Shown: in pieces, positions 16,942-25,487 of the stretch
Numbering within the stretch: position 1 is the first letter of the stretch
Layout of the letters: the number at the start of each line of letters is the position of its first letter
DNA from: Rhizorhabdus histidinilytica
GTDB taxonomy: Bacteria; Pseudomonadota; Alphaproteobacteria; Sphingomonadales; Sphingomonadaceae
Direction: 5' to 3'
NCBI RefSeq assembly: GCF_900167915.1
Contig: NZ_FUYM01000011.1
Coordinates: forward strand, 158,512 to 222,511
DNA: 64,000 bases
Translations under genes and position numbers: made by a program
Notes under the pieces: model-generated
Database searches by the model: none
What the model saw: the letters and a program-made list of their open reading frames with translations, nothing else
Told to the model about the DNA's origin: nothing

Positions 16942-18360
16942 ATGAAACGCCAATATTTCCTGCTTGTCGACGGACAGGCGCATCCCGGAGCCACGAGCTT
17001 CGACGTCATCAACCCGGCGCTGGGCAAGCCCTTCGCGCGCTGCCCGAAGGCGGATCGCGCGATCCTCGACCAGGCGGTGGCCGCGGCGAAGCGTGCCTTC
17101 CCGGGCTGGGCGGCGACCCCGGCCGACGAACGCGCCCGGCTGCTGACGAGCATTGCCGACGCGCTCGCCGAAAAGGTCGACGAATTCGCGGCGGTGCTGA
17201 CCGCCGAGCAGGGCAAGCCCCTCGATCAGGCGGCAGGCGAGGTCAAAGGCGCGGTCAACGTGCTGCGGACTTTCGCCGGCATGCGGCTGGAACCGAAGGT
17301 GCTGCGCGACGATGCGCGCCAGCGGATCGTCGAGCATCGCGTGCCGCTGGGCGTGGTCGCCGGCATCACGCCGTGGAACTTCCCGCTGGTCCTGCTGATC
17401 AACAAGCTCGGCCCGGCGCTGATGGCCGGCAACACGATGGTCGCCAAGCCGGCGCCGACCACGCCCCTGACCACACTGATGTTCGGCGAGCTGTGCCGCG
17501 ACGTGCTGCCCGCCGGCGTGCTCAATATCATCTGCGACGAGAATGAGCTGGGCGGCGCGCTTTCCAGCCACCCCGACATCGCCAAGGTCTCGTTCACCGG
17601 ATCGACCGCGACCGGCAAGAAGGTGCTCGCCTCGACCGCCGAGACGCTGAAGCGGGTGACGCTGGAGCTGGGCGGCAACGACGCGGCGATCGTCCTCGAC
17701 GACGTCGACACCAAGACGGTCGCCCGCAAGGTGTTCGACGGCGCGATGCGCAACGCCGGCCAGGTCTGCATCGCGACCAAGCGCGCCTATGTGCCCGAGG
17801 CGATCTACGACGATTTCTGCGACGAGCTCGGCAGGCTGGCGCGCGAGACGGTGGTCGACGACGGCACCCGCCAGGGCGCCCAGATCGGCCCGGTCCAGAA
17901 CCGCCAGCAATATGAGAAGCTGACCGCGCTGATCGCCGACGCCGCGCAGAGCGGGACGATCGTCGCCGGCGGCGAGCCGATGGACGGCCCGGGCTATTTC
18001 ATCCGTCCGACCATCGTCCGCGACATCGCCGAGGATACGCCGCTGGTCCGCGAGGAACAGTTCGGACCGGTCCTCCCGGTGCTCAAGTACAACGACATCG
18101 ACGAGCTGCTCGAACGCGTCAACGACACCGAATATGGGCTGGGCGGCACGATCTGGGCCAGTGACGTCGAGCGTGCGAGCGAGCTCGCGCTGCGTGTCCG
18201 CACCGGCACCGTGTGGGTGAACCGTCCGCAAGGCGTCGATCCTCGAGTCCCCTTCCGCGGCGCCAAGCAGTCGGGTATCGGCACCGAAATGGGTGAGGCG
18301 GGATTCGAGGAATATACGCAGGGACAGATCGTCAGCGTATCCCTCGGGGAGCTTGCCTGA
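16942..18360 (+). CDS. NAD(P)-dependent aldehyde dehydrogenase
   Basis: 472 residues with an AAGGAG ribosome site. Class features are GVVAGITPWNFPL (cofactor pocket), SFTGSTATGKKV, LELGGND with the general-base Glu, NAGQVCIATKR with the nucleophilic Cys, and a C-terminal PFRGAKQSGIG. It lies 17 bases after the DUF6282 gene. Divergence from a ferA-ferB operon, whose products are benzaldehydes such as vanillin plus acetyl-CoA, makes a vanillin-dehydrogenase-like role attractive. Sequence alone does not separate this from succinate-semialdehyde-type enzymes. Confidence 0.88.
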   Translation: MKRQYFLLVDGQAHPGATSFDVINPALGKPFARCPKADRAILDQAVAAAKRAFPGWAATPADERARLLTSIADALAEKVDEFAAVLTAEQGKPLDQAAGEVKGAVNVLRTFAGMRLEPKVLRDDARQRIVEHRVPLGVVAGITPWNFPLVLLINKLGPALMAGNTMVAKPAPTTPLTTLMFGELCRDVLPAGVLNIICDENELGGALSSHPDIAKVSFTGSTATGKKVLASTAETLKRVTLELGGNDAAIVLDDVDTKTVARKVFDGAMRNAGQVCIATKRAYVPEAIYDDFCDELGRLARETVVDDGTRQGAQIGPVQNRQQYEKLTALIADAAQSGTIVAGGEPMDGPGYFIRPTIVRDIAEDTPLVREEQFGPVLPVLKYNDIDELLERVNDTEYGLGGTIWASDVERASELALRVRTGTVWVNRPQGVDPRVPFRGAKQSGIGTEMGEAGFEEYTQGQIVSVSLGELA

Positions 18361-18388
18361 CCCGGACGCCAACGTTCCGGAGAAGACC

Positions 18389-19294
18389 ATGGCCCCGAGC
18401 CACGCCGCGCTCGACAGCGCGGCCCGCGCGCATCGCATCGACGGGCGGGCGATCGCCCGCTCGCTCGACGAGGAGACCGCCGCCGCCGTCCGCGCCATCG
18501 TCGCGCGCGACGGGGCGCCGCCGGGGCTGGCGGTGGTGCTGGTCGGCGAGGATCCGGCGAGCGAGGTCTATGTCGGCCGCAAGATCGAGGCGTGCCGGCG
18601 GGTTGGCATCCTGTCCTTCGAGCATCGCCTGCCCGCGCAGACCACGCAGGACGCGCTGCTGACCCTGATCGCCCGACTCAACGCCGATCCGACGATCCAC
18701 GGCATCCTGGTGCAGGTGCCGCTGCCGCCGCACATCGATGACGGCATGGTGCTGAGCGCGATCGACCCCGCCAAGGACGTCGACGGTTTCCACCCGGTCA
18801 ATGTCGGCCGGCTGTCGACCGGCACCGGCGGGCTGGTGCCCTGTACCCCGCTCGGCGTGATGATGCTGCTCGACAGCGTGATCGACGACATGAAGGGCAT
18901 GGACGCGGTCGTGATCGGCAAGTCGAATATCGTCGGCAAGCCGATCGCGATGCTGCTGCTCGAGCGCGAGGCGACCGTCACCGTCACCCATATCGAGACG
19001 CGCGGCCTGCCCGACATCGTCCGCAAGGCCGACATCGTCGTCGCGGCGGCGGGCGCGCCCCGCCTGGTCAAGGGTTTCTGGGTGAAGGAGGGCGCCGTGA
19101 TCATCGACGTCGGCATCACCCGCATGCCTGGCGAAGGCGGCAAGACCCGGCTGGTCGGCGACGTCGCCTATGACGAGGTCCAGCACGCCCGCGCGGTAAC
19201 CCCCGTGCCCGGCGGGGTCGGCCCGATGACGATCGCCTGCCTGCTCGCCAACACGGTCAAGGCGGCGGAGATGCGGCGCGGTCAGAAGAAATAG
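18389..19294 (+). CDS. folD: Bifunctional methylene-THF dehydrogenase/methenyl-THF cyclohydrolase
   Basis: 301 residues from MAPSHAALDSAARAHRIDG, with CCGGAGAAG before the ATG. Diagnostic motifs are DPASEVYVGRKIEACRRVGI with the catalytic Lys, HGILVQVPLP, KDVDGFHPVN, GLVPCTPLGV, GKSNIVGKPIA and the C-terminal TPVPGGVGPMT. FolD interconverts methylene-, methenyl- and formyl-tetrahydrofolate. In an aromatic-catabolic operon this fits recycling of C1 units released by tetrahydrofolate-dependent O-demethylation of methoxyaromatics; a demethylase is not present in the window. Its end overlaps the convergent LigI-like gene by 13 bases. Confidence 0.93.
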   Translation: MAPSHAALDSAARAHRIDGRAIARSLDEETAAAVRAIVARDGAPPGLAVVLVGEDPASEVYVGRKIEACRRVGILSFEHRLPAQTTQDALLTLIARLNADPTIHGILVQVPLPPHIDDGMVLSAIDPAKDVDGFHPVNVGRLSTGTGGLVPCTPLGVMMLLDSVIDDMKGMDAVVIGKSNIVGKPIAMLLLEREATVTVTHIETRGLPDIVRKADIVVAAAGAPRLVKGFWVKEGAVIIDVGITRMPGEGGKTRLVGDVAYDEVQHARAVTPVPGGVGPMTIACLLANTVKAAEMRRGQKK

Positions 19295-20082
19295 AAGCGC
19301 AGCGCCGCGTCGGACATGAGCCGGCGGGTGCGCGCGTCGGGGACGATCCGATAGAAGAGGTCGAGCGTCGCGGCATAGTCCACCGCGCGCTCGAAGCCGA
19401 CGAAGGGCGCGTCGCTGCCCCAGAACAGACGCTCGGGTCCGGCCGCCGCGATCAGCCGCGCGGCATAGCCGGCAACCTCGTCCGCGCGCAGGCGGAAGCC
19501 GGCCGACAGCTTGACCCGGGTCCGTCCCCGTTCGACCGACCGGAGCACCGCAAGGAAACCCTCGCCCTCCATCCCGTGTTCGGCGCGGAGCAGGCCGAAA
19601 TGGTCGACGACGATATCGATCCCGCTGTCGTCGAGTGCGGGCAGCAGGGCGGCGAGCTGCGCGCCGCTCAGGTTCAGCTCGATATGGAGCCCGGCATCGG
19701 CCAGCCGGCGGACGAAGCGGCGGAAGCGATAGCCGGCGGGATCGGGCAGCGCCGCCGCCGGCGGAAGCTGGTAGCGGACGCCGCACACGCCCTGCGCCTT
19801 CAATGTCGCCATCTCGGCTGGGCCGGTGTCGGGATCGAGCATGACCGTGGCACGCAGCCGACGGTGCCGGTCGAGCACCGATAATGTATAGTCATTATAA
19901 TCGCCGAACAGGCTGGCGGCGGTCACCACCCCGAAGCTGATGCCGTGCCGGTCGAGCTCGGCCAGATAGGTCTCGACCCGATAGTCGTAGTCGGGCCGGG
20001 TCCAGGCGGTGTCTGCGAACGGCATCGCGCGGTGGAAGACATGGCAATGCGCATCGACGACCGGAGGCTCGGGTACGGTCAT
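19282..20082 (-). CDS. Metal-dependent hydrolase of the 2-pyrone-4,6-dicarboxylate hydrolase (LigI)-like group
   Basis: 266 residues. VVDAHCHVFHRAMPFADTAW (residues 8-27) and RPDYDYRVETYLAELDRHGISFGV match the LigI-like amidohydrolase layout, followed by VVDHFGLL and FWGSDAPFVGFE with the terminal Asp. LigI hydrolyses 2-pyrone-4,6-dicarboxylate in protocatechuate 4,5-cleavage. This homologue may act on a related lactone. It overlaps the upstream amidohydrolase by ATGA and the end of convergent folD by 13 bases. A paralogue with the same opening lies at 37830-38651, also next to an MFS gene. Confidence 0.8.
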   Translation of the reverse strand: MTVPEPPVVDAHCHVFHRAMPFADTAWTRPDYDYRVETYLAELDRHGISFGVVTAASLFGDYNDYTLSVLDRHRRLRATVMLDPDTGPAEMATLKAQGVCGVRYQLPPAAALPDPAGYRFRRFVRRLADAGLHIELNLSGAQLAALLPALDDSGIDIVVDHFGLLRAEHGMEGEGFLAVLRSVERGRTRVKLSAGFRLRADEVAGYAARLIAAAGPERLFWGSDAPFVGFERAVDYAATLDLFYRIVPDARTRRLMSDAALRFYFF

Positions 20083-20975
20083 GCCCGGGCGGGCTGGCGG
20101 CTCGCGAACAGCGCCCGGCCATTGTCGTGCAGCAGCTTCGCCCGTTCGGCGTCGGTCAGCAGCGCGGTCGCGGCGACGGCATGCTCGACCATCTCCTCAT
20201 AGCTGTTCTTCGTGTTGCCATAATCGGATCCCCACATCACCCGATCGATCCCGTAGGTGTCGACCATGCGGCGCACGAAGCGGGCGGAGTCGATCCCGGT
20301 TTCGGCGAAGCGGTTGAAGTTGATCTGGGTGACCTTGAAATGGACGTTGGGGACGTAGAGCAGCGAGAGATGCTCGGCCCCGATCGTACCCTCGTCGCCC
20401 TTGTCGACGGCGGGCCAGCCGCAATGGTCGAGGCAGATCGGCGTCGAGGGAAAGCGCTTGGCGAGCGCGATGATCCGGCCGAGCGCCGCTGCCGAGGCGA
20501 CGCCCGGCGCGTACATCAGCACCATCCGCAGGCCGAGCTCGTCCGCGACCGCCCAGGTGTCGAGCGCGGCGGGTGAGTCGAGCCAGGGATATTCGCCCGC
20601 CGCGTCGGGATAGCCGAACAGCCGCAGCCCGCAGACATTATGGGCGGCGGCGAGCGACCGCAGCTTCGCCGGGGTGGCCGGATCGGCGGCGTGGAGGATC
20701 AGCACCGTCGCCAGCCGGTCGGGATGCGCGTCGCCCACCGCCAGCGCATAGCTGTTGTCGGTCTTGTAGACGGTGTTGTACTGGACCGCTGCCCCGCCGG
20801 TGACGCCCAGCCGATCCCATAGCGGGATCAGCGTCGCCGGGGTCGCCGGGTTGGCGGCGATGCGGGCACGCACCGCCTCCTCGCCCTCGCGCGCGCCGGT
20901 GACGTCGATCGGGTATCGGTCGGTGTCGGCGGTGAAGAAATGGGCGTGGGTGTCAAACAGCCGGGCTTGCGGCAT
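20079..20975 (-). CDS. Amidohydrolase family protein
   Basis: 298 residues starting MPQARLFDTHAHFFTADTDR. The start at 20975 has GGAGACC in front and lies within the end of the MFS gene. DTHAHFF gives the HxH metal motif. Later CLDHCGWPAV and MWGSDYGN supply the remaining His and Asp positions of a TIM-barrel hydrolase. It is the middle gene of MFS-amidohydrolase-LigI-like, with overlaps at both ends, so the three products are almost certainly co-translated. It may be a second lactonase or decarboxylase; the substrate is unknown. Confidence 0.8.
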   Translation of the reverse strand: MPQARLFDTHAHFFTADTDRYPIDVTGAREGEEAVRARIAANPATPATLIPLWDRLGVTGGAAVQYNTVYKTDNSYALAVGDAHPDRLATVLILHAADPATPAKLRSLAAAHNVCGLRLFGYPDAAGEYPWLDSPAALDTWAVADELGLRMVLMYAPGVASAAALGRIIALAKRFPSTPICLDHCGWPAVDKGDEGTIGAEHLSLLYVPNVHFKVTQINFNRFAETGIDSARFVRRMVDTYGIDRVMWGSDYGNTKNSYEEMVEHAVAATALLTDAERAKLLHDNGRALFASRQPARA

Positions 20976-22317
20976 GATGGTCTCCGGATTGCGGCCGACG
21001 GGCGGCGAGACGGTTGGCGAGATGCATGGTGACTGCGGGGACGATCGCGATCGCCGAGAAGACGAAATAGGTGTCCATCCGATCGAGTCCGGCACCGAGC
21101 AGGAAGCCGCCGATCATCGGCCCGATGATCGCGCCGACCCGGCCGAAGCCGACGACGAAGCCGACGCCGGTGTTCTGCACGTCGGCGGGATACATCTTCA
21201 CCGCGACGAGGAACAGGCCGGTATAGGCGCCGACCACGAACAGGGTGGTGACCCCCGCCATCGCCAGCAGCGGCACCGGATCTGGCGGCTGGATGCCGAA
21301 GATGATCAGCGAAACCGCGGCGAGCGCGAAATAGATGGCGGTCAGCCGTCCCTCGCCGACCGGCTTTGCGAGCAGCCCCATGGTGAGGTGACCAAGCGCG
21401 CCGCACGCGCCGGTGATCATCCCGCTCGCCGCCGCGAGCGTCGGCGACAGGCCGGCATTGGCGAGGATCGTCGGCTTCCAGTTGAGCAGGAAATAGCCGA
21501 CGATCGCATAGGTAAGCGAGGCGGCCCAGACGAGCAGGCTCGCCTGGCGCAGATCGGGGGCGAGCAGCGCCTTGATCGTGCCGCGCTCCCGGTGCGCCGC
21601 GTCGAGCGGGGGGAAGTCGGCCAGCGGCGGCTTCTGCGCGCGCGCCAGCAATTGGTTGATCCAGTCCAGGTCGCGCGGATGACGGCGCTTGGCGAGGAAT
21701 TCGGGCGACTCGCCGAGCAGGGCGAGGCTCGCGACGAAGGTGGCCGCGTTGAGCAGGCCGGCCGCGACGAAGATCATCCGCCAACCCGAATATTCGAGCG
21801 CGAGCACCGCAACCGCGCTGGCGGTCATCGTGCCGATGGTGAAGCCCAGATGGAGGATCGCGAGCGCGACGTTGCGGACCTTGTCGGTGCTGACCTCGGC
21901 GACCGTGGTGTTCAGGCAGACGACGAGCGTGCCCAGGCCGACACCGGTGACGAGGCGCAGCACGAGGAGCTGATAGACGTCGGTGGAGACGCTGGTGAGG
22001 AGCAGTGCGGCCGCCAGTGAACCGATCGCGCCGAGCATCACCGGGCGGCGGCCGATCCTGTCGGCCAGCGGCGCCACCGCGAAGGCGCCGATCGAGAGCC
22101 CGACCGACGAGACGCCGAAGATGGTGCCGAGCACCGCCGGGGCGACGCCCCACTCCCGGGTCAGTACCGGCGCGGCCAGCGCCAGCGACGCGACGTCGAA
22201 GCCGTCGGCGACGTTGCAGAAGCAGCAGAGCGCCACGACCAGATATTGGTAGGGGCTCATCGCCGCCGCCAGCAGCCCAGGTCTTTCCGACCCCGCGCCC
22301 CGCGATGTTCCAGCCAC
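20953..22317 (-). CDS. MFS transporter, aromatic acid:H+ symporter (AAHS)-like
   Basis: 454 residues if the GTG at 22317 is used; this codon follows GAGGGAGAG, while the first ATG near the first membrane helix (MSPYQYLV) is also possible. Twelve hydrophobic segments are apparent. The AAHS signature NVADGFDVASLALAAP is in helix 1 and the RIGRRPVML cytoplasmic loop follows helix 2. It probably imports an aromatic or related acid. Its last 23 bases overlap the next gene. The 263-base gap upstream is a divergent promoter region shared with a TonB receptor. Confidence 0.83.
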   Translation of the reverse strand: MAGTSRGAGSERPGLLAAAMSPYQYLVVALCCFCNVADGFDVASLALAAPVLTREWGVAPAVLGTIFGVSSVGLSIGAFAVAPLADRIGRRPVMLGAIGSLAAALLLTSVSTDVYQLLVLRLVTGVGLGTLVVCLNTTVAEVSTDKVRNVALAILHLGFTIGTMTASAVAVLALEYSGWRMIFVAAGLLNAATFVASLALLGESPEFLAKRRHPRDLDWINQLLARAQKPPLADFPPLDAAHRERGTIKALLAPDLRQASLLVWAASLTYAIVGYFLLNWKPTILANAGLSPTLAAASGMITGACGALGHLTMGLLAKPVGEGRLTAIYFALAAVSLIIFGIQPPDPVPLLAMAGVTTLFVVGAYTGLFLVAVKMYPADVQNTGVGFVVGFGRVGAIIGPMIGGFLLGAGLDRMDTYFVFSAIAIVPAVTMHLANRLAARRPQSGDHHAASPAV

Positions 22318-22580
22318 GCCGCTCTCCCTCGTTTCCGCAGTCCGGCCGCGGTCGAGCGGCGGTGCGGATTTTTGCCTATATCTAACTTCATTCGTCAATA
22401 TGCGATTTCGCGGCTTGCGCAAACCTGAAACTGTATGTCATAAACAAGTATCGTTCGTCATATCATAATGAGTCACGGGCGTTGGCTCATTCCATCGGCA
22501 TGGGTTTCAGGGCCGGACGATCGATGGCCTGGACGTCAGCGGCACAGCGAAAGAACGCCGCACCAACCTGGGGAGGATCG
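22318..22580. promoter_or_regulatory. Divergent promoter region MFS operon / TonB receptor
   Basis: The gap is AT-rich around 22375-22470. It contains two similar elements, TTCGTCAATAT (22391-22401) and TTCGTCATATC (22454-22464), spaced 63 bases apart start to start; they could be paired operator sites for a regulator acting on both transcripts. No gene is visible. Purely pattern-based. Confidence 0.35.
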
Positions 22581-25418
22581 ATGAAGAGGACCATTTCCGT
22601 ATCCACGCGCCTGCGGCCGTCGGCCTGGCTGGCTGGATCGAGCGCCGCCGCCTTGGCGCTGCCGCTGATCGCGATCGCGTCGCCGGCCGGAGCGCAGGTC
22701 GCCAGTCCGGCGCCCGCCGCAGCGGCCGAGAGCGACACGCGCTACGACGACAATCGGGAGATAACGGTCACGGGTTCGCGCCTGCGCACCGGCTTCACCG
22801 CGCCGACCCCGGTCACCGCGATCGGCGACGCCCAGATCGAGAGCCGCGCGCTCAACACCGTCGCCGAGCTGAACTATGAAATCCCGCAGCTCCGCATCAA
22901 CCAGAATATCGGCCGATCGAGCGAGCCGGTCGGCCAGAACGTCGCCGACCTTCGCGCGCTGGGCTCGGCGCGCACCCTGCTGCTGCTCGACGGCCGCCGG
23001 CTCGCGGCGACCAGCCCGTTCGGCGGCATCGATACCAACATCTTCCCGGTCTCGCTGATCAACGGGGTCGAGGTGGTGACGGGCGGTGCGTCGGCCGCCT
23101 ATGGCTCGGATGCGGTCGCCGGCGTGATCAACTTCTCGATCGACAAGAATTTCGAGGGGCTGAAGGTCGACGCGTCCTACGGCCAGTCCAAATATGACGA
23201 TTTCCACCGCCCGGTGATCTCGGCCGCGGCCGGCAAGAGCTTCCTCGACGATCGGCTGCACGTGACGGTGGCGGGCGACTTCTTCCGCAACACCGGCCAG
23301 ACGCGGGTGGCGAGCCGGCCCTGGGGCCGGCGCAATTCGGTGCTGTTCAACAATCTCGGCTACACGCCGACCAACGGCCAGACCAAGAATTTCATCGCCG
23401 ACGGCGCGACCTTCTCGCGCATGACCTTCGGCGGCCTGATCGTCGCCCCCGCGACCAGCCCGCTCTACGGCATCCAGTTCGGGCCCAACGGCACGCCGCA
23501 GCCCTTCGTCTACGGCAACCGGATCAACACGGTGTTCCAGCTCGGCGGGCAGGGCGACTCGATCGAGGACGAGGGCAACATCATGCCGCGCATCACCCGC
23601 TATTCGGGTTATGGACGGCTGAGCTACGAGGCGTCGGACAGCCTGTCCTTCTGGTCCGAGCTGCTCTGGTCGCGGGTCGAGGTGCAATCGGACCTCGCCC
23701 CCAACTATGACAGCGGCACGCTGACGATCCGGCGGGACAATGCCTTCCTGCCCACGTCGATCCGCGACATCATGACCGCGAACAACATCCCCTCGTTCAG
23801 CTTCGGCCGCATGAACCTGGAGGACGGCTTCTCCGAGAACAACAGCGTCACCCGCGCGATGCGCTACGCGGCAGGCGCCGAAGGCAAATTCGGCGACGGC
23901 TGGAGCTGGGACGCCTTCGTCCAGCGGTCTGACAACCGCTTCCGCCAGGAAAGCGTCAACAACCGCATCCAGGCCAACTGGTTCGCGGGCGTCGATTCGG
24001 TGATCAGCCCGCTGACCGGCCAGCCCGTGTGCCGGATCAACGCCGACGCCAGCACCGCCAACGACAATCCAGCCTGCGTCCCGATCAACGTCTTCGGTGT
24101 GGGATCGATCAGCCAGGCCGCGCTCGACTGGTATCGCGGCACGTCCTTCTATGCCGCCAAGATGCGCCAGAACGCCGCCGGCCTGAACGTCGCCGGCACC
24201 CCCTTCGCGACCTGGGCCGGAGACGTGTCGCTCGCCTTCGGCGGCGAATATCGGCGCGAGACCATCAACAGCGTCTCGGACGCCGTCTCGCTGGTGAGCG
24301 GCTGGCGCTCGATCAACCAGCAGCCCTTCTCGGGCAAGCTGAACGTCAAGGAGGTCTATGCCGAGGTTGGCGTGCCGCTGGCCAAGGACGCGCGCTTCGC
24401 CAAGAGCCTCGAGCTCAACGGCGCGATCCGCTATGCGGACTACAGCTCGTCGGGCGGGGTCACGACCTGGAAGGTCGGCCTGAACTATTCGCCGATTTCC
24501 GACATCCGCTTCCGCGGCACGCTATCGCGCGACATCCGCGCCGCCAACATCAACGAGCTGTTCTCAGGCCGCAACCAGGTCATCAACACGATCGTCGACC
24601 CGCGCGACAACGTCGCCAATTTCGTGACCCAGCTCACCGGCGGCAATCCGGCCCTCGATCCGGAAAAGGCCGACACCAAGGCGGTCGGCGTCGTGCTGCA
24701 GCCCGGCTTCGTCCCTGGGCTCAGCGTTTCGCTCGACTATTACTCGATCAAGATCAAGGACGCGATCACCTCGGTTCCGGCCCAGACGATCGTCGACAAT
24801 TGCCTGAAGCTCGGCATCGACAGCTTCTGCCCGTTCGTCGAGCTCGATGGCGCGGGCAAGATCAGCCGGGTGACCGCGACGCTGATCAACACCCAGACGG
24901 TCAAGACCAGCGGTGTCGACTTCGAGGCGGCCTATCGCCGCCCGGTCGAATGGTTCGGGCAAAGCGACGGTACGATCGGCGCCCGGCTGCTCGTCACCTA
25001 TGTCCATGACCTGAAGCTCACCACTTCGGGCGTGACGATCGACTATGTCGGCGACCTCGCCACCGACTATAGCGGCCAGCCGCGCTGGAAGGCCAATTTC
25101 GATCTGACCTATGCCGGCGGCCCGCTGAAGCTGGGCGCCTATGTCCGCTATATCGGCAGCGGCAAATTCCGCTCCTTCTACATCGACGATGTCGACCTGC
25201 CGGCCGATCAGAACCATGTGAAGGGCCGCGCCTATGTCGACCTGTCGGCGGCGTACAAGATCACCGACGCGATCGAGCTCTACGGCAAGATCGACAATCT
25301 CTTCAACAACGCCCCGCCGATCATTCCCAACAACATCGTCCAGCCGACCGTCTCCAACTCGCAGATGTTCGACAAGATCGGGCGCTTCTACGTCGCAGGG
25401 GTGCGGCTGAAGCTCTGA
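22581..25418 (+). CDS. TonB-dependent receptor
   Basis: 945 residues from MKRTISVSTRLRPSAWLAG, with GGGAGG five bases before the ATG. A signal peptide ends near SPAGAQ (residues 35-40). The TonB-box-like REITVTGSRLR precedes a plug domain with RTLLLLDGRRL, GASAAYGSDAVAGVINF and the beta-barrel, which ends in VAGVRLKL with a hydrophobic C-terminal residue as expected for the BAM signal. There is no N-terminal STN domain, so direct sigma/FecR signalling is not expected. The gene heads an operon with an MFS transporter, a GlcG-like protein and an SDR, suggesting coupled outer- and inner-membrane uptake. Confidence 0.92.
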   Translation: MKRTISVSTRLRPSAWLAGSSAAALALPLIAIASPAGAQVASPAPAAAAESDTRYDDNREITVTGSRLRTGFTAPTPVTAIGDAQIESRALNTVAELNYEIPQLRINQNIGRSSEPVGQNVADLRALGSARTLLLLDGRRLAATSPFGGIDTNIFPVSLINGVEVVTGGASAAYGSDAVAGVINFSIDKNFEGLKVDASYGQSKYDDFHRPVISAAAGKSFLDDRLHVTVAGDFFRNTGQTRVASRPWGRRNSVLFNNLGYTPTNGQTKNFIADGATFSRMTFGGLIVAPATSPLYGIQFGPNGTPQPFVYGNRINTVFQLGGQGDSIEDEGNIMPRITRYSGYGRLSYEASDSLSFWSELLWSRVEVQSDLAPNYDSGTLTIRRDNAFLPTSIRDIMTANNIPSFSFGRMNLEDGFSENNSVTRAMRYAAGAEGKFGDGWSWDAFVQRSDNRFRQESVNNRIQANWFAGVDSVISPLTGQPVCRINADASTANDNPACVPINVFGVGSISQAALDWYRGTSFYAAKMRQNAAGLNVAGTPFATWAGDVSLAFGGEYRRETINSVSDAVSLVSGWRSINQQPFSGKLNVKEVYAEVGVPLAKDARFAKSLELNGAIRYADYSSSGGVTTWKVGLNYSPISDIRFRGTLSRDIRAANINELFSGRNQVINTIVDPRDNVANFVTQLTGGNPALDPEKADTKAVGVVLQPGFVPGLSVSLDYYSIKIKDAITSVPAQTIVDNCLKLGIDSFCPFVELDGAGKISRVTATLINTQTVKTSGVDFEAAYRRPVEWFGQSDGTIGARLLVTYVHDLKLTTSGVTIDYVGDLATDYSGQPRWKANFDLTYAGGPLKLGAYVRYIGSGKFRSFYIDDVDLPADQNHVKGRAYVDLSAAYKITDAIELYGKIDNLFNNAPPIIPNNIVQPTVSNSQMFDKIGRFYVAGVRLKL

Positions 25419-25433
25419 CCGGGGGCATCGGTC

Positions 25434-25464
25434 GGGGCGGGACCGGCGGTGCCGGCCCCGCCCC
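25434..25464 (+). terminator. GC-rich hairpin between receptor and MFS genes
   Basis: GGGGCGGGACCGGC, a GGT loop and GCCGGCCCCGCCCC form a 14-pair stem with one wobble. It starts 16 bases after the receptor stop and is followed by a short T-containing stretch, not a run of T. It may partly terminate the receptor transcript or protect its 3' end, giving less transporter than receptor. Confidence 0.5.
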
Positions 25465-25487
25465 TTCGGGTTTCAACCAGGAGAGAG

